Below are positions 6,453-8,253 of a DNA stretch of 8,253 bases, one piece after another. The translations under genes and the position numbers were made by a program. Every line of letters begins with the position of its first letter. Position 1 is the first letter of the stretch. The stretch is from Lachnospiraceae bacterium UBA1267 (GTDB lineage: Bacteria; Bacillota; Clostridia; Lachnospirales; Lachnospiraceae): the NCBI GenBank assembly GCA_002308115.1, contig DBVJ01000090.1, positions 1 through 8,253 of the forward strand, in the 5' to 3' direction. Under the pieces are notes generated by a model. That model searched no databases, was not told the DNA's origin, and saw nothing but the letters and a program-made list of their open reading frames with translations.

Positions 6453-8078
6453 TTATTTTACCGCCTCATGCAGTGTTTTGCGAACGGCACCCGGCGCAGC
6501 GCAGAGCTTGACGATATTCGTCAGCACCTTGTCCGCAAGGCCGACCTCATAGAGGTTCACGCCGAAGATCTTGTCATTCGCAAGAAGGTCATGAAGCTTC
6601 TCTTCCGCGGCTTCTTTCGTGAGGGAGCCGTCCAGCTTGATGCCTTCCACGAAAGGCTTCACTTCCGGCAGCAGCGGATCGTCGCTCAGATTGAAGGCTT
6701 CGCCATTGTCGTCGAGTGCAAGAAGGTAACGCACCCAGCCGGCGAATACCAGCGGAATCAGGTTCAGCGTGGTCTGGTCCAGATCCTCACGCTTCTTGTA
6801 AGCCTTGATGGTCTCGCCGAAGCGGATGGCCAGTTTCTGAGAGGTATCCGTCGCAATGCGCTGCGGCGTGTCAGGCATGAAGGGGTTCGGGATACGGATG
6901 TTCACGACGGTGTCGATGAAGGACTTCGGGTCGATGATGCCCGGATCCACGACGACCGGCAGGCCTTCCACATAGCCTACGCCCTGAACGAGCGCCTTGA
7001 TGTCGGGGTCTTTCATTTCCTCGGACATCTTGTCATAGCCCAGCACGCAGCCGAAAACCGCCATGGAAGTATGAAGCGGATTCAGGCAGGTGCAGACCTT
7101 CATTTTCTCGACTTTGTCGACGGTCTCACGCTCGGTGAAAATGACACCGGCCTTCTCGAGGGCGGGGCGGCCGTTCGGGAACTTATCTTCGATGACCAGA
7201 TACTGGGACTCTTCCGCATTGACGAAAGGCGCCACGTGCGTGCCCTTGGTGGTGACGACCGGATCCAGTCCGTCCAGATCGTCCGCGCGAAGCATCGCTT
7301 CCACGGAGGATGCGGGTCTGGGGGTGATCTTGTCGATCATGGACCAGGGGAATGAGACCTGGCTCGGTTCATCGACCCAGGCGGTGAAGCCTTTCTCCGC
7401 GAGACCGGCCTTCTCCCAGGCTTCCGCAAAGGCATGCATGGCAGCCGCGAGCTTGTCGCCGTTATGCGAGCAGTTGTCGGTGGAAACCATAGCGATCGGT
7501 TTCCGGCAGGTGACAAAACGGGTATACAGAAGCGAAGCGACCTTGCCGATATAGCTCTGCGGCTTTTCAGGGCCGTTTGCGAGGTCATAGGCGACCGGCG
7601 GAAGAAGCTCGCCCATTGCATTCGTCAGGCTGTACCCCTTCTCGGTGATCGTAAAGGTCGCCATGGAAAGGCTCTCCTTCGCAAAAATCTCTCTCATGCG
7701 GCCAAACTCGGCGGCATTCTCCGAATCCAGTTCGCAGGACTCCGCAATGGAGCCAATGACGGTCTTTTCGACCGAGCCGGAAGCTCTGAGGGTCGCAAGA
7801 ATCGACAGATTGTCGTGAGGACGATACATTTTCTCTGCGATCTCGTAGTCGTAGCCTTCGCAGACGATGATACCTGTCTCCGAGAGCCCCTGATTCAGAA
7901 GATCCTGCATCAGGTTTGCATGGAATGCGCGGAAAATGTTTCCGCCGCCAAAGTGCACCCATTCCGGGGCCTCTTTGGTCTTTTGAACCATTGTGGGAAT
8001 GTCAAATTCCGGAAGCCTGTATCCTTTCGAAAGCCATTCTTCCCTGTTCTCGGTAATGCCTTTAAGCGTGAGTTTCAT
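6453..8078 (-). CDS. Mannitol dehydrogenase / fructuronate reductase family protein (UxuB/UxaB-like)
   Basis: This polyol-specific long-chain dehydrogenase would interconvert a sugar acid or polyol and its keto form with NAD(H), as in fructuronate to mannonate. It is 541 aa, somewhat longer than E. coli UxuB. The N-terminal Rossmann motif is VHFGGGNIFR (41-50). The family signature is STDNCSHNG (199-207). The catalytic region KMKVCTCLNPLH gives N333 and H336, with K327 as the likely general base. The C-terminal helical domain starts around 330. ATG 8078 follows AGGAGG after eight bases. It is the first gene of the operon with the isomerase and Gfo/Idh genes, downstream of the promoter near 8126. 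No uxuA, uxaC or kdg gene is in the window, so a fructuronate-specific symbol is not justified; mannitol, arabinitol, altronate or another substrate remains possible. Confidence 0.88.
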   Translation of the reverse strand: MKLTLKGITENREEWLSKGYRLPEFDIPTMVQKTKEAPEWVHFGGGNIFRAFHANLMQDLLNQGLSETGIIVCEGYDYEIAEKMYRPHDNLSILATLRASGSVEKTVIGSIAESCELDSENAAEFGRMREIFAKESLSMATFTITEKGYSLTNAMGELLPPVAYDLANGPEKPQSYIGKVASLLYTRFVTCRKPIAMVSTDNCSHNGDKLAAAMHAFAEAWEKAGLAEKGFTAWVDEPSQVSFPWSMIDKITPRPASSVEAMLRADDLDGLDPVVTTKGTHVAPFVNAEESQYLVIEDKFPNGRPALEKAGVIFTERETVDKVEKMKVCTCLNPLHTSMAVFGCVLGYDKMSEEMKDPDIKALVQGVGYVEGLPVVVDPGIIDPKSFIDTVVNIRIPNPFMPDTPQRIATDTSQKLAIRFGETIKAYKKREDLDQTTLNLIPLVFAGWVRYLLALDDNGEAFNLSDDPLLPEVKPFVEGIKLDGSLTKEAAEEKLHDLLANDKIFGVNLYEVGLADKVLTNIVKLCAAPGAVRKTLHEAVK

Positions 8079-8125
8079 CCACAGATCCTCCTGTCTTTTG
8101 TTCGGGTAATGCCCCGTTAAACTCC

Positions 8126-8131
8126 ATTATA
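8126..8131 (-). promoter_or_regulatory. Promoter -10 element of the dehydrogenase operon
   Basis: A perfect TATAAT lies at 8126-8131 on the minus strand, placing the start of transcription near 8119, about 40 bases before the ATG. At 16-18 bases upstream the sequence (CAACAA and neighbours) is a poor -35, which fits a promoter that needs an activator. A second -10-like TATGAT at 8137-8142 also lacks a good -35. Confidence 0.5.
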
Positions 8132-8141
8132 AATATATCAT

Positions 8142-8166
8142 AACTGTCTTGTTGCTTCCAACAGTT
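8142..8166. promoter_or_regulatory. Dyad operator candidate over the -35 region of the dehydrogenase operon
   Basis: A 25-base region has perfect 6-base arms, AACTGT (8142-8147) and ACAGTT (8161-8166), 13 bases apart. A smaller dyad GTTG-CTTC-CAAC (8151-8162) lies inside but is not concentric. It covers the expected -35 region, so a bound regulator would control the operon. It does not fit a CcpA cre site; the regulator family is not identifiable and its gene is not in the window. Confidence 0.4.
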
Positions 8167-8253
8167 TTTCACATTTTTTGACGGTTTTGCAAGCTTTGTT
8201 ATGGGGATTTCTCCTCAGAGAAGCGATCTTCCCGCGCCCCAGGCCTTTCCGAC
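8167..8253. other. Non-coding right edge, upstream of the dehydrogenase operon
   Basis: No coding frame with a ribosome binding site is seen. The first part is AT-rich with T-runs on the plus strand. A 5-bp hairpin, TTCTC-CTCA-GAGAA, lies at 8209-8222; it has no adjoining T-tract on either strand, so I do not call it a terminator. The upstream neighbour is outside the window. Confidence 0.4.

Noticed and set aside
6399..7355. 318-codon open frame on the plus strand
   Set aside because: It lies antisense to the dehydrogenase and isomerase genes, both with clear motifs and ribosome sites. Its translation shows no family features; long antisense frames are common in GC-rich coding DNA.
7434..8120. 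228-codon open frame on the plus strand
   Set aside because: Antisense to the start of the dehydrogenase gene and running through its promoter leader; no motif.
8079..8200. CcpA cre site upstream of the dehydrogenase operon
   Set aside because: No stretch fits the TGWAANCG-type palindrome acceptably.
8209..8222. Terminator hairpin at the right edge
   Set aside because: The stem is only 5 bp and no T-tract follows on either strand.
1..8253. CRISPR array, tRNA/rRNA, insertion sequence, toxin-antitoxin or defence genes
   Set aside because: No regularly spaced repeats, no cloverleaf or rRNA-like sequence, no transposase and no small paired genes were seen; all protein genes are metabolic or housekeeping families, apart from one family of largely unknown function.

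Overview
The window reads as ordinary chromosomal DNA of a fairly GC-rich member of the Bacillota, most plausibly class Clostridia and perhaps Lachnospiraceae. The clues are strong AGGAGG-type ribosome binding sites in front of most genes, sigma-A-like promoters, a Cys-rich N-terminus on the Mrp/NBP35 ATPase, and a set of M42 and M20 peptidases and sugar-acid dehydrogenases common in gut anaerobes. The taxonomic call is an inference from style and gene families. No rRNA, tRNA, CRISPR array, insertion sequence or phage gene is visible.

Layout, left to right. Positions 1-133 hold short repeats and a hairpin that probably ends the first gene. An M42 metallo-aminopeptidase (134-1168, minus) follows, with a good promoter at 1201-1229. 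A 250-base divergent intergenic region then carries that promoter, a possible plus-strand promoter, a ten-codon open frame with a perfect Shine-Dalgarno, and a leader that can fold. The only plus-strand gene encodes a DUF2877 (AllH/YlbF-type) protein (1419-2264). It converges, with an 8-base gap, on an Mrp/NBP35 iron-sulfur carrier ATPase (2273-3109, minus). Upstream of mrp on the same strand lies an M20 metallopeptidase (3173-4315). The right half is a tight minus-strand operon: a mannitol-dehydrogenase/fructuronate-reductase family enzyme (6453-8078), a xylose-isomerase-like TIM-barrel sugar isomerase/epimerase (5598-6434) and a Gfo/Idh/MocA oxidoreductase (4408-5592). Its promoter region is at 8119-8166.

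The three right-hand genes look like a catabolic module. Two NAD(P)-dependent sugar or sugar-acid oxidoreductases and one isomerase/epimerase probably convert a hexuronate, polyol or related sugar into a central intermediate; the exact substrate cannot be read from the sequence. The M20 peptidase and Mrp may be read from the same strand by read-through or from a weak promoter near 4377-4404. M42 is a separate unit. I found no clear new multi-gene system. The items most worth a second look are the orphan DUF2877 gene with its structured leader and the substrate of the dehydrogenase/isomerase operon.
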